From CAWCVR01 sp963799105 (GTDB taxonomy: Bacteria > Acidobacteriota > Terriglobia > Bryobacterales > Bryobacteraceae), in assembly GCA_963799105.1 (NCBI GenBank), contig CAWCVR010000019.1, forward strand, positions 62,001 to 126,000: DNA of 64,000 nucleotides. Reading direction: 5' to 3'. The position numbers were made by a program, and so were the translations under genes. Below the pieces are notes generated by a model, which was not told the DNA's origin, ran no database searches, and worked only from the letters and a program-made list of their open reading frames with translations. This document shows positions 36,101 to 43,813 of the stretch, piece by piece; the stretch's first letter is position 1, and the number at the start of each line of letters is the position of its first letter.

Positions 36101-36694
36101 TTATTTTACTGTTAGTTGGAAGTCAACAACGAGCGCGAGCGCATCTTCGGTCACCCGCACTTCGGATACGCGGAAGTCCTTCAACCCACGTGGATAGGCT
36201 GGCAGGACATCCCGATTCTCGAGCGCCTGCTGAAATTCCGAAGCCAGCGGATACCGGAAATCGTGGCCCAGGCTCCCGGCCAAGGCGGCGCACACCCGGC
36301 GGATGTAGTAGCCGGTCTTGCCGTCGCTGGTGACGGACACGCCGGTGAGGGTGACGAAGCCGTCGCGATATTGCGGAGTACCGAGGATGACGACTCCGAA
36401 GGCATCGCCGAGGCCGACGCACTTGCCGAACATGTCGAGCGCCGATCTGCCGGTAAACCGCGCGCGGATGCGCAGGCGGCCATCGGCGCTTTCGATGCGG
36501 GGGCGCTCGAGGTAGGCGAAGTTGCACTTGTCGGCGCGGGTGCCGTGGACGTACTTGCGGCCGTCCTGAGTGAAGACGGTTTCGGCGAGCATGCGCTCGA
36601 GGGCGCCGAACCGGATGTGCACTTCGACGGCGCGGGCGGCGGGGATGAGGGAGGCGGCTAGCATGGAGAGGCGGGCGAGAGTGCGGAGGGGCAA
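36101..36694 (-). CDS. Exported hypothetical protein
   Basis: 197 residues with a signal peptide (RTLARLSMLAASLIPAARA). The mature part opens with VEVHIRFGALERMLAETVF and has strands such as RLRIRARFTGRSALD and DGFVTLTGVSVTSDGKTGYYIRRV. The pattern suggests a small lipid- or envelope-binding beta/alpha fold. I do not recognise the family. It is leftward, with about 97 bases to the separately promoted hsp20. Its first codons overlap the end of the upstream gene by 37 bp. Confidence 0.6.
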   Translation of the reverse strand: MPLRTLARLSMLAASLIPAARAVEVHIRFGALERMLAETVFTQDGRKYVHGTRADKCNFAYLERPRIESADGRLRIRARFTGRSALDMFGKCVGLGDAFGVVILGTPQYRDGFVTLTGVSVTSDGKTGYYIRRVCAALAGSLGHDFRYPLASEFQQALENRDVLPAYPRGLKDFRVSEVRVTEDALALVVDFQLTVK

Positions 36695-37305
36695 GCCTCC
36701 ATTATAGGTAGGGTGCGGGGCGGGGTGGTTTGGGGCTGGGCGGCGGCGGCGGGGGGTGGGACGGCGGGTGACGAAACGAAGCCAATTTGGGAGGGGGTAG
36801 CGGGTAGTGGCTGGGGCTGGGCGGGGGGCTGGGCCTGGAGTTGGGAGGCGGGCCTATCCACTTGAAGGCGCTGGAGTTCCTTGAGGGCGCGCTGGAAGTT
36901 GCGCTGGAGGGAATCGAGGCGGCGCTGGAGGCGGGCGAAGGTTTTGTCGTTGCAATCGAAGGCGCGGCCGAGGCCGGTGGTGTCGGAGCCGTAGTCGTGA
37001 TCGTCGATGTAGTAATCCCAGAGGCCGGTTTCGGCGCTGCGGAGGCGGCGGAGGATCCACTCGGAATGGATGGCGATGTCGAGTAGAGCCTGCTGGTCGG
37101 GGGAATCGGGCTGGTAGCGGGAATGGAAGGCGGCGGCGAGGTCCTCGAAATCGGACTGGCGTTCGCCGATGATGATTTGGGATTGGGCGTAGAGGCCGGA
37201 GCCGAGGGCGTTCTGGCTGGAGGCGGCTTTGCCCGCGACGGTGCGGGGGCCGGTGGACTTTTGCGAATTGCGACGGTTGGCGTCGATTTGGAGTTGGGAG
37301 GACAT
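36658..37305 (-). CDS. Conserved hypothetical protein with ANRxNSQKSTGPRT N-terminus
   Basis: 215 residues. The N-terminus (IDANRRNSQKSTGPRTVAGK, then SSQNALGSGLYA) is a signature shared by a family of uncharacterised proteins common in Acidobacteria and Planctomycetes. A helical middle follows, with SEWILRRLRSAETGLWDYYI and a coiled-coil-like RLQRRLDSLQRNFQRALKELQRL (about 130-152). The last 60 residues are Pro/Gln/Ala-rich and low in complexity. ATG at 37305 matches the family start; a longer frame reaching 37659 is not supported. Function unknown. DNA-binding has been a guess because of the basic N-terminus, but nothing proves it. Confidence 0.65.
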   Translation of the reverse strand: MSSQLQIDANRRNSQKSTGPRTVAGKAASSQNALGSGLYAQSQIIIGERQSDFEDLAAAFHSRYQPDSPDQQALLDIAIHSEWILRRLRSAETGLWDYYIDDHDYGSDTTGLGRAFDCNDKTFARLQRRLDSLQRNFQRALKELQRLQVDRPASQLQAQPPAQPQPLPATPSQIGFVSSPAVPPPAAAAQPQTTPPRTLPIMEACPSALSPASPC

Positions 37306-37448
37306 AAGCGCTTCTGACTCGAAGGTAGCAGGCGGGATTGGAGAAACCGGGGTGGGCGGCGGGGCGGACGTTGGGAGGAAAGGGGTTAGGAGGCGAAATA
37401 TAGTGGGGTTCGGTGTGAACGGGTTTTTGGAAGGCGGCGGGTGGGAGA

Positions 37449-37721
37449 TCAATAGTGATAGCGAGCCTGAAGAAACCCGATGCTTTCGCCGCCGACCCGG
37501 CACACCAACCGGTGTTCCTGGGTGATGCGCCTGGACCAGCAGCCTGCCAGCAGATATCGGAGTGGCTCGGGCTTGCCGGGACCTTCGAAGGGATTTCGCA
37601 GCACGGCCTCGACCAGATCGAATACCCGGATTGCGGTGTTGCGATCGGTCCTGACCCAATACCGCAGATCCTCCCGGAACTCGGAATGGAAGATGGCGGC
37701 CCGGTCAGCGTCCCGCTTCAC
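37449..37721 (-). CDS. yoeB: YoeB/Txe-family mRNA-interferase toxin
   Basis: 90 residues in the RelE superfamily. It matches YoeB closely: RYWVRTDRNTAIRVFDLVEA, NPFEGPGKPEPLRYLLAGCW, SRRITQEHRLVCRV and the terminal ARYHY. The catalytic set corresponds to E52, R71, H89 and Y90, all conserved. It cleaves mRNA at the ribosomal A site when unbound by antitoxin. GTG at 37721 is chosen: it overlaps the antitoxin end by 17 bp and starts near the family N-terminus. An upstream ATG would add ten unmatched residues. Confidence 0.9.
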   Translation of the reverse strand: MKRDADRAAIFHSEFREDLRYWVRTDRNTAIRVFDLVEAVLRNPFEGPGKPEPLRYLLAGCWSRRITQEHRLVCRVGGESIGFLQARYHY

Positions 37722-37992
37722 CGAGGATCTCTCGCCGCAGTTGGGCGGCACTTTCGGGCCTGGCTTTGTGCCGGCCGGTGCGATGGAGCGCGGCCAGCAA
37801 GCGCCGGGCGTTGCGCGGCGACCGGAGGAGGTGAGCGGTCTCGATCAACCCGGCGAGTTCGGCAGCCGGGATGAGAGCGACGTCGCGCGAGCCTCTGCGG
37901 CGAACGATGACGGTTTCGCGCTGGTCCACGACTCGATCCAGAACGGCGGCCAGGTTTTGGCGCAGGCTGGTATACGTGGTCTCGGCTGGCAT
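37705..37992 (-). CDS. yefM: YefM/Phd-family antitoxin
   Basis: 95 residues. The N-terminal Phd/YefM DNA-binding fold reads TYTSLRQNLAAVLDRVVDQRETVIVRRRGSRDVALIPAAEL. The C-terminal part (ETAHLLRSPRNARRLLAALH) matches the toxin-wrapping helix. A 20-residue extension (GRHKARPESAAQLRREILGE) is longer than in E. coli YefM. It neutralises YoeB and represses the operon. ATG at 37992 directly precedes the conserved start. Confidence 0.9.
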   Translation of the reverse strand: MPAETTYTSLRQNLAAVLDRVVDQRETVIVRRRGSRDVALIPAAELAGLIETAHLLRSPRNARRLLAALHRTGRHKARPESAAQLRREILGEAGR

Positions 37993-38103
37993 GGGCGGCC
38001 CTGTTTCTATTGTGCAGGATTCCTGTATGAGAGGCGGGATTGGAGCGGCGTGTAGGTGCGCGAGGTCCGGCGCGGCCTTGTGGGGCGGGTTGGCCGCCGG
38101 CGC

Positions 38104-38361
38104 GGGCGAGACCAGCTCGCCGGGCCGATTGCGGGTGCCTTCTGGGCGGGGCCTCAGGTTGACAACCTGCCCCACAGAGCAGCAGAGCCGCAACCCAACC
38201 GCGCGGGATATTCCGGGCTGCCGGGGGCCGGATCGTCTCACGCGCAGGCGAGCTCCGCTCGCCGGGCCGCGCCCAGAGGGCACCCGCAATCGGCCGCAGG
38301 CTGCCAGCCTGCCCCACATAAAACCGGCGCGGCGTGCGAAGAATTGGACAGGTAGTAGTAC
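38104..38361. repeat. Palindromic repeat family A, composite copy
   Basis: Contains GGGCGAGACCAGCTCGCC, two hairpin modules (CAGGTTGACAACCTG near 38155 and GCAGGCTGCCAGCCTGC near 38297), the conserved CAGAGCCGCAACCCAACCGC core, and CCCCACATAAAACCGG leading into the GTAGTAGTAC module. The stretch from about 38155 to 38361 is the same element as 40454-40660 and the reverse complement of 17741-17943. No gene lies in the gap 37993-38495. Confidence 0.88.
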
Positions 38362-38508
38362 ATAAAACCGGCGCGGCGCGCGAAGAATTTGACAGGTGGT
38401 AGTACATAAAACCGGCGCGGCGCGCGAAGGATTGGACAGGTAGTAGTACAAGAATCGGCGCGGCGCGCGAAGGACTGGACAAGTAGTAGTACATGTCACC
38501 GGCGCGGC
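38318..38508. repeat. 44-bp tandem array, four copies plus a partial fifth
   Basis: Units start at 38318, 38362, 38406 and 38450, each running ATAAAACCGGCGCGGCGCGC then GAAGAATTTGACAGGTAGTA and GTAC with minor changes. A partial unit (38493-38508) overlaps the stop codon and last codons of the leftward GH5-like gene. The array is an expansion of the terminal module of the family A element. It has no spacers and is not a CRISPR. Confidence 0.92.
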
Positions 38509-39611
38509 TTGGCGGTGATGGCGCGGATGAAGTCGGCTTCCTGCTGGCGGTACGGTTTGCCATCCTCGTAGAAGATGTCGTGGAACCAGACTTCGGGAGG
38601 ATGGTCCACATAGGGGTGCTGCCAGGAATCCCACGGGAGGTAAGTCTGCGTCCGGCCCTGCACGAAGCCCCAGTTGATGGCGGCGACCTGATACTTCTTC
38701 GCCACGGGCAGGATGCTCTCGAAAGTGCTTCCACGGGGGCGCGCCATGTACTCGGTGCAGAGGATGGGGCGGCGGTAGCGCATGAGGGACTTGATGCGGA
38801 GTTCGAACTGGTCCGCCGGGTCGTAACTGTGGAAGGAGACGATGTCCGAATTGGTGAGCTGGATCTTCGCCATGGGGCTGAGTGCGACAGGCGAGGACCA
38901 GTCGCCTTGCCACAGGCCGCTGGTGAGGGGCTGCACCGGGTGCATGGAGCGCGCCCATACGAAGACGCGCGGCAGCAGCGCGAGCACGCGCGCGACCTTG
39001 TCGGCGGGGTCGCGGTAGCTGCCGCCGTTGGTGTTATCCGGCTCGTTCCAGAGGTCCCAGGCGAGAATCCGCTGGTCGTTGGCGAAGGCGCCGACCACGC
39101 CCTTGACCCAGGATTCGAGGCGCGAATACTGCGCCGGATCGTCGAGTACCGCGGCGCCGGGGCTCTGGACCCAGCGGGAGTTGTGGACGCCGGGCCGCGG
39201 CTCGGGTTGCGCACCGGCGCGCGGGTTGGGGTCCCAGCAGGAATCGAAGAGCACCAGCATGGGGCGGATATGGTGGCTGTCGGCAATTCGTAGAAACGCG
39301 TCCAGGCGCTGGCGGAAGCTCTCGGGATTCCGCTGCCAGAGCAGATCGTGGAGGAAGACGCGCATGGTGTTCATGCCGATGCTCTCGGCCCAGCCGAGTT
39401 CGGCGTCGATGCGCTGGGGATCGAAGGTCTCGGCCTGCCACATCTCCAGTTGGTTGCCGGCGCTGGCGGGGATGTAGTTGCTGCCGACCAGCCACGGCTG
39501 CTCGCGGTACCACTGGGCGGCCTGTCCCGGGGACCACGGTTTGGGCGCGGCCAGAAGCGTGGCACCGGCCAGCAGGGGTATGAGAATCCGGGCGAGTTTC
39601 GTTGGGCGCAT
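38496..39611 (-). CDS. GH5-like exported glycoside hydrolase
   Basis: 371 residues with a signal peptide (LARILIPLLAGATLLA). It is a TIM barrel of clan GH-A: VGSNYIPASAGNQLEMW, GMNTMRVFLHDLLW, the acid/base in WDLWNEPDN, SFHSYDP, and the nucleophile region in PILCTEYMARP. It cleaves a beta-linked glycan (mannan, glucan or xylan type; not decidable here). The last codons (KPRR then TGA) lie inside the final partial unit of the 44-bp repeat array, so the repeat supplies the C-terminus. Confidence 0.82.
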   Translation of the reverse strand: MRPTKLARILIPLLAGATLLAAPKPWSPGQAAQWYREQPWLVGSNYIPASAGNQLEMWQAETFDPQRIDAELGWAESIGMNTMRVFLHDLLWQRNPESFRQRLDAFLRIADSHHIRPMLVLFDSCWDPNPRAGAQPEPRPGVHNSRWVQSPGAAVLDDPAQYSRLESWVKGVVGAFANDQRILAWDLWNEPDNTNGGSYRDPADKVARVLALLPRVFVWARSMHPVQPLTSGLWQGDWSSPVALSPMAKIQLTNSDIVSFHSYDPADQFELRIKSLMRYRRPILCTEYMARPRGSTFESILPVAKKYQVAAINWGFVQGRTQTYLPWDSWQHPYVDHPPEVWFHDIFYEDGKPYRQQEADFIRAITAKPRR

Positions 39612-39618
39612 GTTGTCC

Positions 39619-40116
39619 TCAGTCCGATGGTACAGCGGGGCGATGGGCTTTGCCGGTAATTCGTTCGAGGCGGATGCGCACGACGGCGGTGCGGGAGCCG
39701 TGAGCGGCGATGGTGTTTTCGGCCTCGGGCGTTACGGCCCCGCAGAAGCGGACGGCCAGAAGGTCCAGGGCGCGCCGTTTTTCCGCGGGATCGGTTACCA
39801 CGGCCGCGCGGCCGAAGGCGACGGCGCTTTCATAGAGCGTGGACAGGGCGTGGGGCAACACGGTGGCGCTAGAGACGGCGCAGAAGGAAACGCGATCTTC
39901 GTGGGCGATGTTGTCCAGCTTGTGGCCTTCGAGGGCGCTGTGAAAGTAGAGGGTGTCGCCGCTCAGCACGTGGTTTACGGGCACGGCATACGGCCAACCA
40001 TCGGCGCCCAGGGTGGCAAGCACGCCGTGCTCCGCGCGCGCCAGGATCTCGCGGGCCTGATCGGCGGTGAGCGCGCGGGCGCTACGCCGGATGTCTCTGA
40101 AAGCTGGCATCAACAC
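39619..40116 (-). CDS. Pyridoxamine 5'-phosphate oxidase-like flavin-binding protein (NimA-like)
   Basis: 165 residues with a split-barrel FMN-binding fold. EHGVLATLGADGWPYAVPVNHVLSGDTLYFHSALEGHKLDNI-type sequence is spread over residues 30-70, and VSFCAVSSATVLP follows, as in NimA/5-nitroimidazole-reductase-type members. Some reduce nitro drugs; most are of unknown function. ATG at 40116, with a second at 40110. It starts close to a 240-bp MITE. Confidence 0.8.
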   Translation of the reverse strand: MLMPAFRDIRRSARALTADQAREILARAEHGVLATLGADGWPYAVPVNHVLSGDTLYFHSALEGHKLDNIAHEDRVSFCAVSSATVLPHALSTLYESAVAFGRAAVVTDPAEKRRALDLLAVRFCGAVTPEAENTIAAHGSRTAVVRIRLERITGKAHRPAVPSD

Positions 40117-40167
40117 AGGTTAGCAGGGGTGCGGGCGATGCGGCGGGGGCGAGCTTCGCTCGCCGGA

Positions 40168-40407
40168 GCAAAGTAGAAATGTCCTATTTTCGCGCGCACC
40201 AGCCAGTACACATCCTGCCATTCCCTCCTCCCAGGAATTCTCTGCGCATCGCGGCCTGGCGCCGTCAAGGCCGCCTGCCTTTGCGCCGGAGGGAGGCCTT
40301 GACGGCTGGCCGCGATGCAAGACAATGACGCTGGAGGGAATGGCAGGCCCCATACGCATTAGGGCCGAAGCGTCGCTTTGCGCCGAAGCAGGACATTTCT
40401 ACTTTGC
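40168..40407. mobile_element. 240-bp MITE with 18-bp perfect terminal inverted repeats
   Basis: Left end GCAAAGTAGAAATGTCCT (40168-40185) and right end AGGACATTTCTACTTTGC (40390-40407) are perfect reverse complements. The inside is also largely self-complementary: CTGCCATTCCCTCC pairs with GGAGGGAATGGCAG, and CGCCGTCAAGGCC with GGCCTTGACGGC near the centre, so the whole element can fold into one long hairpin. It has no coding capacity. Both flanks carry a GGGCGAGCTTCGCTCGCC palindrome, suggesting insertion in or near a family A repeat. Confidence 0.9.
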
Positions 40408-40416
40408 CACGACAGC

Positions 40417-40714
40417 GGGCGAGCTTCGCTCGCCGGGCCGATTAACAATCGGCCGCAGGTTGACAACCTGCCCCACATAGCAGCAGAGCCGCAACCCAAC
40501 CGCGCGGGATACTCCGGGCTGCCGGGGGACGGATCGTCTCGCGCGCAGGCGAGCTTCGCTCGCCGGGCCGCGCCCAGAGGGCACCCGCAATCGGCCGCAG
40601 GCTGCCAGCCTGCCCCACATAAAACCGTCGCGGCGCGCGAAGAATTTGACAGGTAGTAGTACAAGAATCGTCGCGGCGCGCGAAGGACTGGACAAGTAGT
40701 AGTACATAAAACCG
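40417..40714. repeat. Palindromic repeat family A, composite copy
   Basis: Starts with the GGGCGAGCTTCGCTCGCCGG palindrome, then CCGATTAACAATCGG, two hairpin modules (GCAGGTTGACAACCTGC and GCAGGCTGCCAGCCTGC), the CAGAGCCGCAACCCAACCGC core, and two GTAGTAGTAC-ending units. Its right end (ATAAAACCG) touches the stop codon of the leftward gene at 40715. With the MITE it fills the 598-bp gap 40117-40714. Confidence 0.9.
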
Positions 40715-41296
40715 CTAGAAGAGGAAGGGGACGAAGCGGCGAGTGCGGGCCGAGTAGGCGGCGTAGGGGGCGCCGAAGGCTTCGAGATTCTCCCGTTCCT
40801 CGGCTACGGCGGTGGCGATGAGAAAGCCGCTTGCGCCGAGCGCCAGCAGAATGCCAGCGGCCGCGGACGGGTCCTTCAGATAAGCGCACCAGGCGAGCGC
40901 CAGCAGCGACGCATACAGGGGGTGGCGGATGAAGCGGTATGCGCCGACCGCGACCAGCGTGGTGGTGTTTTCAAAACCAATGTTGGCGCCGCGGGCGGCG
41001 GTGGGCGCCGGCTTGCCAATCAGGCGGAGCAGGCGGAAGCCTTCCATCGCCAGCCCGATCGAGAGAGCGCCGAGCGAAAAGGACACCAGTTGGCGGGCGG
41101 AGAGCGGGTCGCGAAAACACAGAGGGGCATTCAGCAGGACGAGGGCCGAGAGGAGCTCGAACGCGAAGAAGCGATAGAAGCCGTGAGAGCGCGGATTCCG
41201 CAGCGACCGCCAGGACAAACGAACGATGGCAACCGATGCAACCAGGAAAATCGCGGTCCGTAGCAATTCGCTCCTCCTATCGGCGCGCGTGGGCAA
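40715..41296 (-). CDS. Isoprenylcysteine carboxyl methyltransferase-like membrane methyltransferase
   Basis: 193 residues with four or five membrane helices. The C-terminal ICMT/PEMT signature is clear: GAYRFIRHPLYASLLALAW, then AEERENLEAFGAPYAAYSAR-type sequence with the conserved E-E and Y-A-x-Y residues that bind SAM, ending RRFVPFLF. Bacterial members methylate lipids or small acids; the true substrate is unknown. The stop codon abuts a family A repeat. It is divergent from the RhaT-like gene across 108 bases. Confidence 0.85.
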   Translation of the reverse strand: MPTRADRRSELLRTAIFLVASVAIVRLSWRSLRNPRSHGFYRFFAFELLSALVLLNAPLCFRDPLSARQLVSFSLGALSIGLAMEGFRLLRLIGKPAPTAARGANIGFENTTTLVAVGAYRFIRHPLYASLLALAWCAYLKDPSAAAGILLALGASGFLIATAVAEERENLEAFGAPYAAYSARTRRFVPFLF

Positions 41297-41404
41297 AGCT
41301 GGTGTAGCACCTTGCGCCGCCCGGAGTCAACCACGGCCGCCGGCCCGCGCCGTGACCGGTCGCGGTGTTATCATTCGGCTTCCGTAGGGAGAGCGGACAC
41401 ACCT

Positions 41405-42409
41405 ATGCACGCAACCGCCGCCGGGCTCCTGCTGCTGGTTCTGGCTGGAGCCATGAATGGCAGCTTCACCCTGCCTATGAAGTTCACCAAGAGGTGGGCC
41501 TGGGAAAATACCTGGCTGGCGTGGACCCTGTTCGCCCTGGTCGCGTTCCCGGTCGGGCTCACCCTGCTGACGATTCCGTCGCTCGGCCAGGTGTACGGCA
41601 AGTCGGGCCTAGCGCCGGTGCTGATCGCGGCCGGATGCGGGGCCGGTTGGGGGATCTCGCAGGTCTTCTTCGGCCTGGCGGTAGATTCGGTCGGCATCGC
41701 GCTGGCGTTCTCCGTAATTTTGGGAATCTCGACGGTGGTTGGGTCGTTGATCCCCTTCTTCACGGACGCCAGGTACACACCGTTGAGTTCCCAGGGCCTG
41801 GCGATACTGGGCGGCGTGGCGCTGGTGGTGGTGGGCGTGCTGATCTGCGCCAAGGCGGGCCGCGAGCGCGAGGCGGCTCTGGGCACGGGACTGCGGCAGG
41901 GCAAGGCGTCGGTGGGGCGGGGGCTGCTGTTCTGTCTGTTCAGCGGCCTGGGATCGGCGCTGGTGGGTCTGGGTCTGCAATATGGCCAACCGGCGGCGAA
42001 GGCAGCGGCGGATCTGGGCGCCGGGCCGATGTTTAAAAACATGGCGGCCTTCATGCCGCTGATGGTGGCGGGGGGAATTCCCAACGCCATTTATTGCCTC
42101 TACCTGATGAAGAAGAACTCGACCACAGCGCGACTTAGGTTGGCGGGAACGGGAAGTTACTGGTTGCTGGCCGCCCTGATGGGCGTGGGTTGGTTCGGCA
42201 GCACGGTGATGTACGGCATCTCCGCGGACAAGTTAGGAATCGTGGTGGCGTGGCCGGCGTTCATGTCGCTGATCGTCATTTCGGCGATGATTGTGGGAGT
42301 GGCCACGGGAGAATGGAAGGGCAGCGGCAAGGGTCCGTTGCGCATCATGTTCGTGGGCCTGGCGACACTGGTAGTGGCGATCGTGGTGTTGTCGCAGTTC
42401 AAATCGTAA
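41405..42409 (+). CDS. rhaT: RhaT-like L-rhamnose/proton symporter family transporter
   Basis: 334 residues (E. coli RhaT 344) with ten hydrophobic segments. GAMNGSFTLPMKFTKRWAWENTW at the N-terminus is the family hallmark, followed by GAGWGISQVFFGLAVDSVGIALAFSVILG-type sequence, split over helices 3 and 4. It imports L-rhamnose or a related sugar with a proton. A ROK sugar kinase starts 23 bases downstream. Rhamnose fits release from pectin, but the actual substrate could differ. ATG at 41405 directly precedes the first helix. Confidence 0.88.
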   Translation: MHATAAGLLLLVLAGAMNGSFTLPMKFTKRWAWENTWLAWTLFALVAFPVGLTLLTIPSLGQVYGKSGLAPVLIAAGCGAGWGISQVFFGLAVDSVGIALAFSVILGISTVVGSLIPFFTDARYTPLSSQGLAILGGVALVVVGVLICAKAGREREAALGTGLRQGKASVGRGLLFCLFSGLGSALVGLGLQYGQPAAKAAADLGAGPMFKNMAAFMPLMVAGGIPNAIYCLYLMKKNSTTARLRLAGTGSYWLLAALMGVGWFGSTVMYGISADKLGIVVAWPAFMSLIVISAMIVGVATGEWKGSGKGPLRIMFVGLATLVVAIVVLSQFKS

Positions 42410-42432
42410 GATCCGAGTGCGGTGGAGAGAGA

Positions 42433-43389
42433 ATGCCTGAACCGATGACGATTGGCGTGGATATCGGCGGTACCAAGGTGGCCGCCGGACTGGTGGATGC
42501 CAGAGGAGAGATTACTCACAAGTCGCGGGTGCCGATAGTGGCGACGGGCACGGCCGAGGCGGCGTTTGCGTGCGTGAAGGCCTCGATTGACGAGATCTTC
42601 GCCGCGGCTCCGGGCGCGCGCGAGGCGGTGGCGGGCATTGGCATCTGCGCGCCCGGTCCGCTCGACCCGTTCCAGGGGATCATTCTCAATCCGCCCAACC
42701 TGCCGTGCTGGCGCAACTTTCCGCTGGCGGCGGAGACGGCGAGGGCGTTCGGAGTGCCGGCGCGGGTGGATAACGACGCCAACGCGGCGGGGCTGGCGGA
42801 AGCCATCTGGGGCGCGGGGATCGGCTACACCAACGTATTCTTCGCGATTGTGGGCACGGGGATCGGGACCGGCATCGTGTTCGACCGGAAGCTGTACTAC
42901 GGGCGGACGGGATGCGCGGCCGAGGGCGGCCACGTCACGATCGACTACCAGGGGCCGGTGTGCGGGTGCGGCAAGCACGGGTGCATCGAGGCCTTCGCGT
43001 CGGGTCCAAACATTGCGAAGCGGGCGCGGGGGAAGCTGGTGGCCGGGGCGAAATCGAAGATCCTGGCGCTGGCGGGCAGCGTGGAGGCGGTGCGCACGGA
43101 ACACGTGGGCGAGGCATTCGCCGCGGGCGACCCGGTGGCGGAGGAGGTGCTGGGGGAGACGGCGCACTTTCTGACCATCTGGCTGGGCACCATCGTGGAC
43201 CTGCTGGAGCCGGACGTGATGGTGATTGGCGGCGGGGTGGCGCAATTGATGAGTTCCTTCTTTGCGAGGATGAGCGCGGGGCTGCCGGAGTGGTGCGTCA
43301 ACAAGCGGGCGGGGGAGATTCCGCTGGTGCTGGCCAGATATGGGAACGATGCGGGGATTGCGGGAGCGGCGGCGTTGTTGAAACAGTAG
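42433..43389 (+). CDS. ROK-family sugar kinase (glucokinase-like)
   Basis: 318 residues. The N-terminal phosphate-binding GVDIGGTKVAAGLVD, the catalytic VDNDANAAGLAEA with the base Asp, VGTGIGTGIV, and the ROK zinc motif CGCGKHGCIEAF (with the preceding H of GGHVTID) are complete. A GGAGAGAGA sits directly before the ATG. The downstream position to a RhaT-like symporter suggests uptake and phosphorylation of one sugar. ROK proteins with an HTH are repressors, but none is present here. Confidence 0.92.
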   Translation: MPEPMTIGVDIGGTKVAAGLVDARGEITHKSRVPIVATGTAEAAFACVKASIDEIFAAAPGAREAVAGIGICAPGPLDPFQGIILNPPNLPCWRNFPLAAETARAFGVPARVDNDANAAGLAEAIWGAGIGYTNVFFAIVGTGIGTGIVFDRKLYYGRTGCAAEGGHVTIDYQGPVCGCGKHGCIEAFASGPNIAKRARGKLVAGAKSKILALAGSVEAVRTEHVGEAFAAGDPVAEEVLGETAHFLTIWLGTIVDLLEPDVMVIGGGVAQLMSSFFARMSAGLPEWCVNKRAGEIPLVLARYGNDAGIAGAAALLKQ

Positions 43390-43549
43390 GCGGCGGGGGC
43401 GACTGCGAGATGCGGTGCGCGACGCGAAGGCGCTCTGGAGCGGGCGCGGGCGCTCCGGTTGGCGGCGGTTGCGGGAGGCGGGGACGTTTCGCCAAGCGGA
43501 CTCTTTCCGAGTGGGCGACCAACCGGCCGGAGGCGAGTTGTCCGCTTCC

Positions 43550-43808
43550 TAAGGCCGCGGCGCTGGGCGTTTTCGGAAGCGGCTGGGCTTGGCTGTCGGT
43601 GGATGGTGGAAAGGGCCTGGTGCTGGACTCGGCCCCCAACCAGGACAGTCCTCTGCTGGCGGGCAAACGTCCGCTGCTGGGCATCGATGTGTGGGAGCAC
43701 GCCTACTACCTCAAATACCAGAACCGCCGGGCGGAGTACCTGAAGGCGATTCTGAACGTGATCGATTGGGACTTCGTGAGCGCGCGCTACGAGGAACTGG
43801 CCAAGTAA
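43550..43808 (+). pseudogene. Fe/Mn superoxide dismutase, C-terminal fragment only
   Basis: About 86 codons encode only the C-terminal domain of Fe/Mn-SOD: FGSGWAWLSV, PNQDSPLLAGKRPLLGID and VWEHAYYLKYQNRRAEYLK, the metal ligands D and H being in DVWEH. The N-terminal helical hairpin with the other two ligands (about 110 residues) is absent; upstream lies GC-rich unrelated sequence with short inverted repeats. The frame is open further left but without SOD similarity. It must be a 5'-truncated remnant, likely after recombination, following the ROK gene by about 160 bases. Confidence 0.85.
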
Positions 43809-43813
43809 ACCCG

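Noticed and set aside
38318..38508. CRISPR array
   Set aside because: The 44-bp units follow each other without spacers and no cas gene is near.
40168..40407. Rho-independent terminator or structured RNA
   Set aside because: The perfect 18-bp ends at both extremes and 240-bp size fit a MITE better, although it could be transcribed as a hairpin.
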